A stretch of 64,000 nucleotides of DNA from [Eubacterium] siraeum (lineage in GTDB: Bacteria > Bacillota > Clostridia > Oscillospirales > Ruminococcaceae): NCBI GenBank assembly GCA_025150425.1, contig CP102281.1, positions 372,001-436,000 of the forward strand, in the 5' to 3' direction. A program made the position numbers and the translations under genes. The notes beneath the pieces were generated by a model that saw only the letters and a program-made list of their open reading frames with translations, was not told the origin of the DNA and searched no databases. Each line of letters starts with the position of its first letter. Position 1 is the first letter of the stretch. Positions 18,140 to 26,541 of this stretch are shown here, piece after piece.

Positions 18140-19246
18140 ATGTCAAAGTTTGATTACCTGATAGTCGGAGCAGGGCTTTTCGGCTCGGTTTTTGCCTATG
18201 AAGCAACACAGCGCGGCAAGAAGTGCCTTGTTATCGACAAGCAAAATCACATTGCAGGCAACATTTACACCGAGAATATCGAGGGGATAAACGTCCACAA
18301 ATACGGCGCACATATATTCCACACGTCAGACAAAGCAATATGGGAATATGTGAACCGCTTTGCCGATTTCAACAACTTCATCAATTCCCCAATAGCGTCC
18401 TACAAGGACGAGCTTTACAATCTGCCGTTCAATATGAACACCTTCAGCAAAATGTGGGGAATAAAGACGCCCGCCGAAGCAAAGGCGATAATTGCCGGTC
18501 AGATAGCAAATCTTAACATAGGCGAGCCGCAGAACCTCGAGGAACAGGCGCTGAAGCTGGTCGGAACGGACGTTTACGAAAAGCTGATAAAGGGCTACAC
18601 GCAAAAGCAGTGGGGCAGACCCTGCACCGAGCTTCCTGCGTTCATAATAAAGCGTCTGCCGCTCAGATTCACCTATGACAACAACTATTTCAATGACCGC
18701 TATCAGGGCATAGCGATAGGCGGATATACTCAGATAATCGAAAAGATGCTCGCAGGCTCAGACGTTAAGACAGATACCGACTATTTCGAATTTATCAAGG
18801 AAAACCCCGACATAGCCGAAAAGACCGTTTTCACAGGACAGATAGACGAATTTTTCGGTTACAGATACGGTGCACTCGGTTACCGCTCGGTACGGTTTGA
18901 AAACGAGATACTCGACACCGATAACTATCAGGGCAATGCGGTAGTTAACTTCACCGACAAGGAAGTGCCGTACACGAGAATAATCGAGCATAAGCACTTT
19001 GAATTCGGCAAGCAGGAAAAGACGGTCATCAGCCGTGAATATTCAGCCGAATGGCAGCCGGGAATTGAACCTTACTATCCGATAAACGACGAAGCAAACA
19101 ATGCTCTTTACGAGAAGTACAAGACCCTCGCCGCCACCCGCCCCGATGTAATCTTCGGCGGCAGGCTCGGACAGTATAAGTACTACGATATGGATAAGGT
19201 AATTGCCACAGCGCTTTCTGCAGTAGATGATGAGTTTGGCAAGTGA
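18140..19246 (+). CDS. glf: UDP-galactopyranose mutase
   Basis: Interconverts UDP-galactopyranose and UDP-galactofuranose for cell-surface glycans, using FAD. The FAD-binding start is YLIVGAGLFGSVFAYEA (residues 5-21). HKYGAHIFHT, the YTQKQWG substrate loop and the C-terminal GRLGQYKYYDMD are all family hallmarks. The length of 368 is normal. It has a strong AAAAAGGAGGAG ribosome site. It is the last gene of the run and a terminator follows. Confidence 0.97.
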   Translation: MSKFDYLIVGAGLFGSVFAYEATQRGKKCLVIDKQNHIAGNIYTENIEGINVHKYGAHIFHTSDKAIWEYVNRFADFNNFINSPIASYKDELYNLPFNMNTFSKMWGIKTPAEAKAIIAGQIANLNIGEPQNLEEQALKLVGTDVYEKLIKGYTQKQWGRPCTELPAFIIKRLPLRFTYDNNYFNDRYQGIAIGGYTQIIEKMLAGSDVKTDTDYFEFIKENPDIAEKTVFTGQIDEFFGYRYGALGYRSVRFENEILDTDNYQGNAVVNFTDKEVPYTRIIEHKHFEFGKQEKTVISREYSAEWQPGIEPYYPINDEANNALYEKYKTLAATRPDVIFGGRLGQYKYYDMDKVIATALSAVDDEFGK

Positions 19247-19262
19247 TAAGCCGACAGAATAA

Positions 19263-19306
19263 AAGCCGATAGACCGTGAACTTTTTTCACAGCCTATCGG
19301 CTTTTT
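19263..19306 (+). terminator. Terminator of the glf operon
   Basis: AAGCCGATAG (19263-19272) pairs with CTATCGGCTT (19294-19303), with an inner GTGAA/TTCAC stem, and TTTTTT follows. Confidence 0.9.
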
Positions 19307-19323
19307 TCAACAAACAATAAAAA

Positions 19324-19359
19324 TAACGGTCACATTCTCTTTTGGGAACGTGACCGTTA
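19324..19359 (-). terminator. Terminator of ppdK
   Basis: TAACGGTCAC and GTGACCGTTA form a 10-bp stem. Read on the minus strand it is followed by TTTTTATTG, placing it downstream of ppdK and facing the glf terminator. Confidence 0.85.
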
Positions 19360-19394
19360 CATTATTTATAGGTTAATTTAAGGGGAATCCTTAA

Positions 19395-22025
19395 TTACTT
19401 CTTGTCAGCGATAGCTGCCTGAGCTGCTGCAAGTCTTGCGATCGGTACACGGAAGGGTGAGCATGAAACATATGTCAGACCGATCTTGTGGCAGAACTCA
19501 ACAGATGAGGGATCACCGCCGTGTTCGCCGCAGATACCGATGTGCATATCGGGACGTGTAGCCTTACCGAGCTTGATAGCCATTTCCATCAGCTTGCCAA
19601 CGCCTGTCTGGTCGAGCTTAGCGAAGGGATCGTTCTCGAAGATCTTAGCGTCATAGTAAGCGTTAAGGAACTTGCCTGCGTCATCACGAGAGAAGCCGTA
19701 TGTCATCTGTGTAAGGTCGTTTGTACCGAAGCAGAAGAACTCAGCTTCCTTAGCGATTTCGTCAGCTGTAAGTGCTGCTCTGGGGATCTCGATCATTGTA
19801 CCAACTTCATACTTGAGGTCAGCGCCGGCTTCCTTGATAACAGCGTCAGCTGTTTCAACAACGAAGTTCTTAACGTACTTGAGTTCCTTAACATCGCCAA
19901 CCAGAGGAATCATGATCTCAGGAACGATTGTCCAGTCGGGGTGATTCTTCTTAACGTTCAATGCAGCCTTGATAACAGCCTTAGTCTGCATCTTAGCGAT
20001 TTCAGGATATGTTACTGCAAGACGGCATCCTCTGTGACCCATCATGGGGTTGAACTCGTGGAGAGATGCGATGATGTTCTTGATCGTTTCAACAGACTTG
20101 CCCTGAGCCTTAGCGAGAGCCTCGATGTCAGCTTCTTCTGTAGGAACGAATTCGTGCAGAGGAGGATCAAGGAATCTGATTGTTACAGGGCAACCTTCAA
20201 GTGCTTCGTAAAGAGCCTCGAAGTCAGCCTGCTGCATAGGCTCGATCTTAGCAAGTGCAGCTTCTCTTTCTTCAACTGTATCTGAGCAGATCATCTCACG
20301 GAAAGCGGCGATTCTGTCAGCTTCGAAGAACATATGCTCAGTACGGCAAAGACCGATACCTTCAGCGCCGAGTTCTCTTGCCTTCTTAGCGTCAGCGGGA
20401 GTATCAGCGTTTGTTCTTACCTTAAGAACTCTGTACTTGTCAGCCCAAGCCATGATTCTGCCGAATTCGCCTGCGATCTGAGCGTCAACAGTAGCGATAG
20501 CACCGTCATAGATGTTACCTGTTGTACCGTCGATAGAGATTACGTCGCCTTCAACGAATGTCTTGCCGCCAAGCTCAAACTTCTTGTTAGCTTCATCCAT
20601 GTTGATTGCAGAGCAACCGGAAACGCAGCACTCACCCATACCACGAGCAACAACGGCTGCGTGTGATGTCATACCGCCACGAACTGTCAGGATACCCTGA
20701 GCAGCCTTCATACCTGTAATATCCTCAGGTGATGTTTCAAGACGAACCAGAACTACCTTTTCGCCCTTATCAGCCCACTCTACAGCGTCTTCAGCTGTGA
20801 ATACGATCTTACCGCAAGCAGCTCCGGGAGAAGCGCCGAGACCCTTACCGATAGGTGTAGCGGCCTTGAGTGCCTTTGCGTCGAACTGGGGGTGAAGAAG
20901 TGTATCAAGGTTACGGGGATCGATCATAGCAACAGCTTCTTCTTCTGTTCTCATGCCTTCGTCAACGAGGTCACAAGCGATCTTCAGAGCAGCCTGAGCT
21001 GTTCTCTTACCGTTTCTTGTCTGGAGCATATAAAGCTTACCGTGTTCAACTGTGAACTCCATATCCTGCATATCTCTGTAGTGGTCTTCAAGAGTCTTGC
21101 AAACTTCTGTGAACTCCTTGAAAGCCTCAGGGAACTTCTGTTCCATTTCCTGAATGTGCATAGGTGTACGAACACCTGCAACAACGTCTTCGCCCTGTGC
21201 GTTTGTTAAGAACTCACCGAACAGACCCTTAGCACCTGTAGCAGGGTCACGAGTGAATGCAACACCTGTACCGCAGTCGTCACCCATGTTACCGAATGCC
21301 ATAGACTGTACGTTTACGGCTGTACCCCATGAGTAAGGAATATCGTTGTCACGTCTGTATACGTTAGCTCTGGGGTTGTCCCATGAACGGAATACTGCCT
21401 TGATAGCGCCCATCAGCTGTTCCTTAGGATCAGAGGGGAAGTCTTCACCGATCTTAGCCTTGTATTCAGCCTTGAACTGACCTGCAAGCTCCTTTAAGTC
21501 GTTAGCATCAAGCTCAACGTCCTGTGTAACGCCCTTTTCAGCCTTCATCTTGTCGATAAGCTCTTCGAAGTACTTCTTGCCGACTTCCATAACTACGTCG
21601 GAGTACATCTGGATAAATCTTCTGTAGCAGTCCCAAGCCCATCTTTCGTTGTTTGACTTTTCAGCCATTACTGCAACAACGTCCTCGTTAAGACCGAGGT
21701 TAAGGATAGTATCCATCATACCGGGCATAGAAGCTCTTGCACCTGAACGTACAGATACGAGCAGGGGATTTTCCTTATCACCGAACTTCTTGCCTGTGAT
21801 ACCTTCCATCTTTACGATGTATTCGTTGATTTCAGCCATGATCTCATCGTTGATCTTACGGCCGTCATCGTAGTACTTTGTACAAGCCTCTGTTGAAATT
21901 GTGAAGCCCTGGGGTACGGGAAGACCGATGTTGGTCATTTCTGCAAGGTTTGCGCCCTTACCGCCGAGAAGCTCTCTCATTGTAGCATTACCCTCTGAGA
22001 AGAGGTAGCAATACTTATGTGCCAT
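19395..22025 (-). CDS. ppdK: Pyruvate phosphate dikinase
   Basis: Interconverts PEP, AMP and PPi with pyruvate, ATP and phosphate; in fermenting Clostridia it serves as a PPi-linked glycolytic step. The protein is 876 residues. The nucleotide-binding domain begins with GGKGANLAEM. The phosphocarrier histidine is H455 in GMTSHAAVVARG, the same number as in the well-studied Clostridium symbiosum enzyme. The PEP/pyruvate barrel carries CRTEHMFF and the C-terminal catalytic cysteine in SCSPFRVP. A perfect AGGAGG site precedes the ATG. It is a single-gene unit with its own promoter and terminator. Its codon choice is strongly biased, as expected of a highly expressed gene. Confidence 0.98.
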   Translation of the reverse strand: MAHKYCYLFSEGNATMRELLGGKGANLAEMTNIGLPVPQGFTISTEACTKYYDDGRKINDEIMAEINEYIVKMEGITGKKFGDKENPLLVSVRSGARASMPGMMDTILNLGLNEDVVAVMAEKSNNERWAWDCYRRFIQMYSDVVMEVGKKYFEELIDKMKAEKGVTQDVELDANDLKELAGQFKAEYKAKIGEDFPSDPKEQLMGAIKAVFRSWDNPRANVYRRDNDIPYSWGTAVNVQSMAFGNMGDDCGTGVAFTRDPATGAKGLFGEFLTNAQGEDVVAGVRTPMHIQEMEQKFPEAFKEFTEVCKTLEDHYRDMQDMEFTVEHGKLYMLQTRNGKRTAQAALKIACDLVDEGMRTEEEAVAMIDPRNLDTLLHPQFDAKALKAATPIGKGLGASPGAACGKIVFTAEDAVEWADKGEKVVLVRLETSPEDITGMKAAQGILTVRGGMTSHAAVVARGMGECCVSGCSAINMDEANKKFELGGKTFVEGDVISIDGTTGNIYDGAIATVDAQIAGEFGRIMAWADKYRVLKVRTNADTPADAKKARELGAEGIGLCRTEHMFFEADRIAAFREMICSDTVEEREAALAKIEPMQQADFEALYEALEGCPVTIRFLDPPLHEFVPTEEADIEALAKAQGKSVETIKNIIASLHEFNPMMGHRGCRLAVTYPEIAKMQTKAVIKAALNVKKNHPDWTIVPEIMIPLVGDVKELKYVKNFVVETADAVIKEAGADLKYEVGTMIEIPRAALTADEIAKEAEFFCFGTNDLTQMTYGFSRDDAGKFLNAYYDAKIFENDPFAKLDQTGVGKLMEMAIKLGKATRPDMHIGICGEHGGDPSSVEFCHKIGLTYVSCSPFRVPIARLAAAQAAIADKK

Positions 22026-22124
22026 TGGGGGGTTCCTCCTAAATTATTATTCCGGCCGTTTGTCTGAATTTTCCTTTTCTGCGGAAACCTGCAGAATTAC
22101 AGACTTCTCAGCCATACAATAAGT

Positions 22125-22153
22125 ATTATAACAGATTTGATTCTACTTTTCCA
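22125..22153 (-). promoter_or_regulatory. Promoter of ppdK
   Basis: On the minus strand: TGGAAA, 17 bases, TATAAT, with an extended -10 TGT. It lies 100 bases before the ppdK start. The rest of the gap 22026-22347 holds a leader and the terminator at 22295-22332; no gene was seen. Confidence 0.7.
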
Positions 22154-22294
22154 GTGTTTTTTAAAATTTTTTTGTTTTTATGTACCGAAAATGAAGAAAA
22201 ATTTTTGTAAAATGTGACTAAAGCGTGTTCGGCTGTCGGCAACGGTGGTATATCGGCATCGAATCGTGCTATACGATAACAAAAAAGCAACAGA

Positions 22295-22332
22295 AAAAGC
22301 TGCGGCGAAACATACATTTCGTCACAGCTTTA
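22295..22332 (-). terminator. Terminator of the P-type-ATPase-like gene
   Basis: On the minus strand AAAGCTG-G-CGAAA pairs with TTTCG-G-CAGCTTT with two internal mismatches, and T's follow. Confidence 0.8.
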
Positions 22333-22347
22333 AATTCAAATCCGATC

Positions 22348-25284
22348 TCAATATTTCCGTACATTCTGTACAGCCATCATTGCGAGCACCGCAACAGTAT
22401 TATAAAGTGTGATAACACTGGGCGTAAGCAGGGTCATTTCTCTCAGCAGTACCATTACAAGCACAAGAAGAAGTCCGAGTGCGGACGAACCGAGCATAAT
22501 CGCCTTTGACAGCGAGAAATCACGGACAAGATTCTTTGCCGCCATAATTGCTCTTGCAAACGAGGTGAATGTACCCGAGCAGGAAAGTCCGCCGTTTCCT
22601 CTTGAGGTGTACTTAGTGCTTTCGCTGTATTCCTCGTGTGCCTCGTGCGGAAGCACCTTTACGAGTGACGGGTCAAGCTCGAATATATCCGCAAGGCTTT
22701 CTGCCGTTACAAGAGAATCGGTAGTATGAACAAGCACAGTTATGCCTCTTGACTGAAGTGTCTTCAGCGTTGACTGTATTTCGGGATTTGCCGTCATGCC
22801 CACAACGAACATTGCGACTATATCACCGCTTACCGCAAGATATACAGGCTCAAGACCTTCCGGACAGTATTTGCGTTCATTCTTCTTATTCGGCAGATCT
22901 ATGTTGTGCATTTCCATAAGCGCCCTGCCGCCGAGCATAACACGCTTTGTTCCTATCCAGCCCGTAACACCGCAGTTATCCTCGTAAATGCAGTTATCGA
23001 CCTTCTTGAGAAGCTCCTTGTTGCCAAGAGTCATATCATAGAACGGGTATGACAGTATACCGTCTGTGTGTATCGCAAGGCTTGCCGCCATAAGTATAGC
23101 CTCGTCAACGCTGGTCTTGATGATTGAGTTCTTCTTCTGCCAGCGCTTCAGCTTTTTTATCTGTACGCTTCCTGCGGGGAAGAGCGTCTTTGCGTCTGTC
23201 ATTACCGTGTTTACATCGGAAAATTCGATTGCCGCATCATATCCCAGCAGTGCCGCATTGCATTCACTGAGCTTTTTTGAGGCACGGGAAAGGGGTCTGT
23301 TCACAACGAACAAAAGCGAGAACGGAGTTACTGTCAATATGGTGGCAATAGCCGCAGAGATTGCCCAGTAAAGCGGATTTTCGGCTCCCGATGTGGCAAA
23401 TTCACTGCCAAACGGATTTATGAACGCCAGTATTCCTGCCACAAGTCCCGCAACAAGCGAGGCTATTATCAGCTTTATCGACATTCTGTCCGCTTCGTCG
23501 TCGCAGTAGCTGGATTTCAGAAAGTCCGTCAGAAATTCGGTTTTACGCATTGCCGCAATCACAGGAATCTTTTCGCCTGCCGCTCTTGTGAGTGCAGAGG
23601 CACGTTCCTCACCGTCGATTACCTGCGCATAATATTTCTGGCTGTCGCCCGATATGAATTTGAAATTACGCTTTGCACGGGAAATCATATATATCTTTCC
23701 GATTGTGTTGAACATAAGACCGACCAGTGCGGTTGAAAGATATATGAACGAGTGACCGAGCTTGAACGTCTGTACGTCAACAAGCGAGATAACTCCGCCG
23801 ATCAGCGACAGTACCGATGTAAAAGCGCATACCGAGTCGCAGTCGGCTTTTCCGGTCACCAGTTTTACAGCGCCGTTGCTTATTGCTGTCGAGCATATCG
23901 CAATGCCGAGTACGCCAAGCACAAGATAAATGTATATCAGCGAGTTTACATCGCCGGTCGTTCCGTTTATGAAATTGAACGCAGAGCCGAGTCCCAGCTT
24001 TGCGAACAGGCTGAAATCGTTCATTACGGCAATAATGACGCTTATCATCGTTATTACCGTAAGCATACCGAGCCTTACCTTAAGTCCCTTGTGGCTTGCA
24101 CAGAGATCCGCCCATATCTGACCTGTGCTGTCATAGTCCTCGAATTCTTCCTCAGGCTCTGCCTGTTCTTCGGCTTCGGGTACCTCGTCCTCAAGCACAA
24201 AGTCCTTCAGCTTGTGCTTTTTTGCCGCCGCAAGCTCAGCCTGCTTTTCCTCCTCCACAGCGGGATTTTCTGTCGGAATAGCGCCTGTCGCCTCGATTAT
24301 CTGCTTCTGATAGTCTATGTTCAGCGGATGCGGAAGCGTGGTCCTGTCGCCGTTTATTGTGTTGAGCGTTATCGTGCGGTATGCCTTGACATTTTCCTTG
24401 CGTTGCTGTGCAAGATTCCTGTTCAGCTTCTCTATCAGATTATCGGTCGATTTCTTTCCGTGATATTCCTTTACGGGAGCGTCGTCGCTTTTCGTATCCG
24501 AAACCGCTTTTTCCGAAACGTCTGCGGTATCGCTTATTTTTTCGGCAAGAGAGGTCTTCTGCGGTGCTATGGCTTTCAGATCGTCGCCTGCGATGCCCTG
24601 CGTGTTGCCTGCGTACATACCGCTCAGTTCCGCAACGGAAACAAGCTCCTTTTCCTTTACCTGCTCGTTTACCTTTTCCTTGACCTCAAGAGGATTAACA
24701 AGCGCCAGCATATCGTCGGGGTCGGAGTTCTCACGCTCTTTTTCAAGCATCATTCTGCGTTTTTCCTCGTCGCTGACGATCTCCTTGCGGATTTCGTGAA
24801 CAGGCTCGGGAGCTTTTTCGTTTTCAGCCGGCTTTCCCTGCACGGCTTTTTCGTTTTCCGCCAAAACCTTTGCTTTATGTTCGTCAATATCTATCTCACT
24901 GCTTGCGTCCGCTATCATAAAATTATCGGTTTCACCAAGCACTTTATCGACATCGCTCTGTTCGCCGGTTATTTTGTCTATATCGGAGTTATCCGTACTG
25001 CCGTTATCTTTCCTGCTCTCATAAGACGTTGCTTTTGATGCTTCCTTAGAGCCGTCCTGCGCTTCGTTTATATATTCTGCGTCAACATTTTCCGTGTCGC
25101 CGTCCTTTTCACGCAGATATACGCCGTCCTCGCTTCCGTCAAGTCCTTCTATTATTGCGGTTGCGCTTATGTCGTGATGACGTGGGGGCGTATCATCTCC
25201 GTATGATCTGCCGGTATTGTCAGAGTCGCCGCTTTTCTTTGCGTCAAGCTCTGCCAGAATATCGTCTATTGAATAATCAGCCAT
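22348..25284 (-). CDS. Degenerate P-type-ATPase-like membrane protein with long acidic N-terminus
   Basis: A 978-residue protein that I do not recognise as a named family. Residues 1-400 are acidic, low in hydrophobics and probably disordered, starting MADYSIDDILAELD. Eight transmembrane helices are arranged 4 + 2 + 2, with a cytoplasmic segment after helix 4 and a large domain of about 250 residues after helix 6, which is the layout of P1B ATPases. Helix 6 carries TVTPFSLL where a CPC/SPC-type motif would be. The catalytic DKTGT reads TDAKTLFPAG (D697), TGD reads HTTDS (D856), no TGE is seen in the actuator position, and the GDGxND hinge is absent. A nucleotide-domain-like GVTGWIGTKRVMLGG is present. 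It is therefore probably not a pump. rlmB lies 41 bases upstream, so the two may be co-transcribed. Confidence 0.75.
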   Translation of the reverse strand: MADYSIDDILAELDAKKSGDSDNTGRSYGDDTPPRHHDISATAIIEGLDGSEDGVYLREKDGDTENVDAEYINEAQDGSKEASKATSYESRKDNGSTDNSDIDKITGEQSDVDKVLGETDNFMIADASSEIDIDEHKAKVLAENEKAVQGKPAENEKAPEPVHEIRKEIVSDEEKRRMMLEKERENSDPDDMLALVNPLEVKEKVNEQVKEKELVSVAELSGMYAGNTQGIAGDDLKAIAPQKTSLAEKISDTADVSEKAVSDTKSDDAPVKEYHGKKSTDNLIEKLNRNLAQQRKENVKAYRTITLNTINGDRTTLPHPLNIDYQKQIIEATGAIPTENPAVEEEKQAELAAAKKHKLKDFVLEDEVPEAEEQAEPEEEFEDYDSTGQIWADLCASHKGLKVRLGMLTVITMISVIIAVMNDFSLFAKLGLGSAFNFINGTTGDVNSLIYIYLVLGVLGIAICSTAISNGAVKLVTGKADCDSVCAFTSVLSLIGGVISLVDVQTFKLGHSFIYLSTALVGLMFNTIGKIYMISRAKRNFKFISGDSQKYYAQVIDGEERASALTRAAGEKIPVIAAMRKTEFLTDFLKSSYCDDEADRMSIKLIIASLVAGLVAGILAFINPFGSEFATSGAENPLYWAISAAIATILTVTPFSLLFVVNRPLSRASKKLSECNAALLGYDAAIEFSDVNTVMTDAKTLFPAGSVQIKKLKRWQKKNSIIKTSVDEAILMAASLAIHTDGILSYPFYDMTLGNKELLKKVDNCIYEDNCGVTGWIGTKRVMLGGRALMEMHNIDLPNKKNERKYCPEGLEPVYLAVSGDIVAMFVVGMTANPEIQSTLKTLQSRGITVLVHTTDSLVTAESLADIFELDPSLVKVLPHEAHEEYSESTKYTSRGNGGLSCSGTFTSFARAIMAAKNLVRDFSLSKAIMLGSSALGLLLVLVMVLLREMTLLTPSVITLYNTVAVLAMMAVQNVRKY

Positions 25285-25325
25285 ATCATGAGCGTCCTTT
25301 CGTTTCTTATTTTCCGGTCGTGCCT

Positions 25326-26057
25326 TTATCTGTATTTGACCGCCTCGTACATCAGTATGCCAGCGCAGACCGAAGCGTTGAGCGAATTGACCTTGCCAAA
25401 CATTGGGAGCGACAGCACAACGTCACAGTTTTCCTTTACGAGTTTTCCGAGTCCGAAGCCTTCGCTTCCGATAACGAGTGCTAACGCTCCGGACAAATCT
25501 GCCTTGTCTATGGGAGTTCCGTCCGCCTCCGCACCGTATACCCAGACTCCGTGCTTTTTGAGCGTTTTTATTGTATCAACAAGATTTGATACCCTTGCTA
25601 TCTTTATCCATGCCGCCGCACCTGCCGATGTTTTGAAAACGGTAGGATTGACGGTAGCACTGCGTCTTTTCGGAATAATCACTCCGTCTGCACCCGCCGC
25701 CTCGGCTGTACGGATTATCGCACCCAGATTATGCGGATCCTGTATCTCGTCACATATAATTATAAAAGGCGGTTTGCCCTTGCTTTCGGCATTTGCCAGA
25801 ATATCCTCTACCGTGCAGTATGAAACTGCCGATAATGCCGCCGCAACGCCGCCGTGCTTGTCGCCGCACAAGGCTTTCAGCTTATCCTCGCCTGCGTCCT
25901 TTACGACTATGCCCTGCTTTTTGGCAAGTGCGATGATCTGATTCATCCCCTGCGCACCTTTAAGCACAAAGACGGTGTCTATCGGCTTTTCGGCTTTGAG
26001 AGCCTCTGTGACCGCATTTTTACCGTATATAATTTCTTCGTTTGAAGCTGTTCCCAT
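25326..26057 (-). CDS. rlmB: 23S rRNA (guanosine-2'-O-)-methyltransferase, SpoU/TrmH family
   Basis: Methylates ribose of a 23S rRNA guanosine. A short substrate-binding domain (IYGKNAVTEAL) leads to the SPOUT core: motif 1 IICDEIQDPHNLGAIIRT, motif 2 LVIGSEGFGLG and motif 3 LPMFGKVNSLNASVCAGI. ATG 26057 with AGAGGT seven bases upstream is chosen over ATG 26165, because a promoter at 26107-26135 would start transcription after the longer start. That gives 243 residues, the usual size. The RlmB-versus-TrmH assignment rests on the N-terminal domain and is fairly sure. Confidence 0.88.
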   Translation of the reverse strand: MGTASNEEIIYGKNAVTEALKAEKPIDTVFVLKGAQGMNQIIALAKKQGIVVKDAGEDKLKALCGDKHGGVAAALSAVSYCTVEDILANAESKGKPPFIIICDEIQDPHNLGAIIRTAEAAGADGVIIPKRRSATVNPTVFKTSAGAAAWIKIARVSNLVDTIKTLKKHGVWVYGAEADGTPIDKADLSGALALVIGSEGFGLGKLVKENCDVVLSLPMFGKVNSLNASVCAGILMYEAVKYR

Positions 26058-26106
26058 TATGATACCTCTGTAATTTTCTTGTATCTGCATACAGATATGC
26101 AGATTA

Positions 26107-26135
26107 AGTATAACATAAACCGACTTCTTTTGCAA
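26107..26135 (-). promoter_or_regulatory. Promoter of rlmB
   Basis: On the minus strand: TTGCAA, 17 bases, TATACT, with an extended -10 TGT. It fixes the rlmB start at 26057. Confidence 0.75.
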
Positions 26136-26233
26136 GCAAAATAAAGGCTTGGAGCAACCTTTCACGAATTTTTCACAACGTTTATTGAAAAAATTGCTTA
26201 ATTATTTTTTATCGTGATGAAGATAATATTATT

Positions 26234-26250
26234 GTCGGATATTTTCCGAC
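26234..26250 (+). promoter_or_regulatory. Leader hairpin before the 62-aa gene
   Basis: GTCGGA and TCCGAC form a perfect 6-bp stem with a TATTT loop, five bases before the AAAGGAG ribosome site of the gene at 26270. A clear promoter was not found in this short gap. Confidence 0.45.
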
Positions 26251-26269
26251 AGCCGAAAGGAGAAGAATA

Positions 26270-26458
26270 ATGGATTTTAAACGTGATGAATCGTTGCAGA
26301 AAAGGAAAAACACGGGTTACAGCGATACCGCAAGGATAATGAGAAGGGCGCTCGGTGTTATGGCGCTGAGAAGCTCGGATTTCGATCCCGACGGAAGCTA
26401 TACCGGCGTATGCGACAATATTTACGAAAAACCCGTGCAGGATGCCGACGATTTATAA
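26270..26458 (+). CDS. Small conserved-looking protein, 62 aa
   Basis: A soluble 62-residue protein with a basic first half (TARIMRRALGVMALRS, about 21-36) and an acidic second half (SDFDPDGSYTGV, ending PVQDADDL). A strong AAAGGAGAAG ribosome site stands before the ATG, the frame uses the codons of its neighbours, and a hairpin with a T-run follows, so I think it is real. No function is recognised. Confidence 0.65.
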   Translation: MDFKRDESLQKRKNTGYSDTARIMRRALGVMALRSSDFDPDGSYTGVCDNIYEKPVQDADDL

Positions 26459-26465
26459 TTAACGC

Positions 26466-26494
26466 TTGAAATAAGCCTTCCGTTGTGGTATGAT
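26466..26494 (+). promoter_or_regulatory. Promoter inside the loop region of a 12-bp hairpin
   Basis: TTGAAA, 17 bases, TATGAT. The start of transcription would be near 26501, inside the loop of the inverted repeat 26476-26533. Transcripts from here lack the left arm of that hairpin. Confidence 0.65.
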
Positions 26495-26541
26495 ATTTCT
26501 GTCCATCACTAAATTTATTATCACAACGGAAGGTGTTTTTT
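26476..26541 (+). terminator. Terminator whose 3' arm is the next gene's ribosome site
   Basis: CCTTCCGTTGTG (26476-26487) and CACAACGGAAGG (26522-26533) are perfect 12-bp inverted arms around 34 bases, followed by TGTTTTTTT. GGAAGGTG of the right arm is the ribosome site of the kinase starting at 26541. Confidence 0.7.

Noticed and set aside
19521-20285. 254-codon frame on + strand opposite ppdK
   Set aside because: It is a mirror of the strongly biased ppdK codons; the protein has no recognisable domain and no ribosome site.
23752-25038. 428-codon + strand frame opposite the P-type-ATPase-like gene
   Set aside because: Composition is arginine/tyrosine-rich shadow text; the minus-strand frame has the ribosome site, helices and motifs.
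26490-26540. Longer start (ATG 26490) for the uridine-kinase-like gene
   Set aside because: This ATG is part of the -10 box of the promoter; the TTG at 26541 has a well-placed ribosome site.
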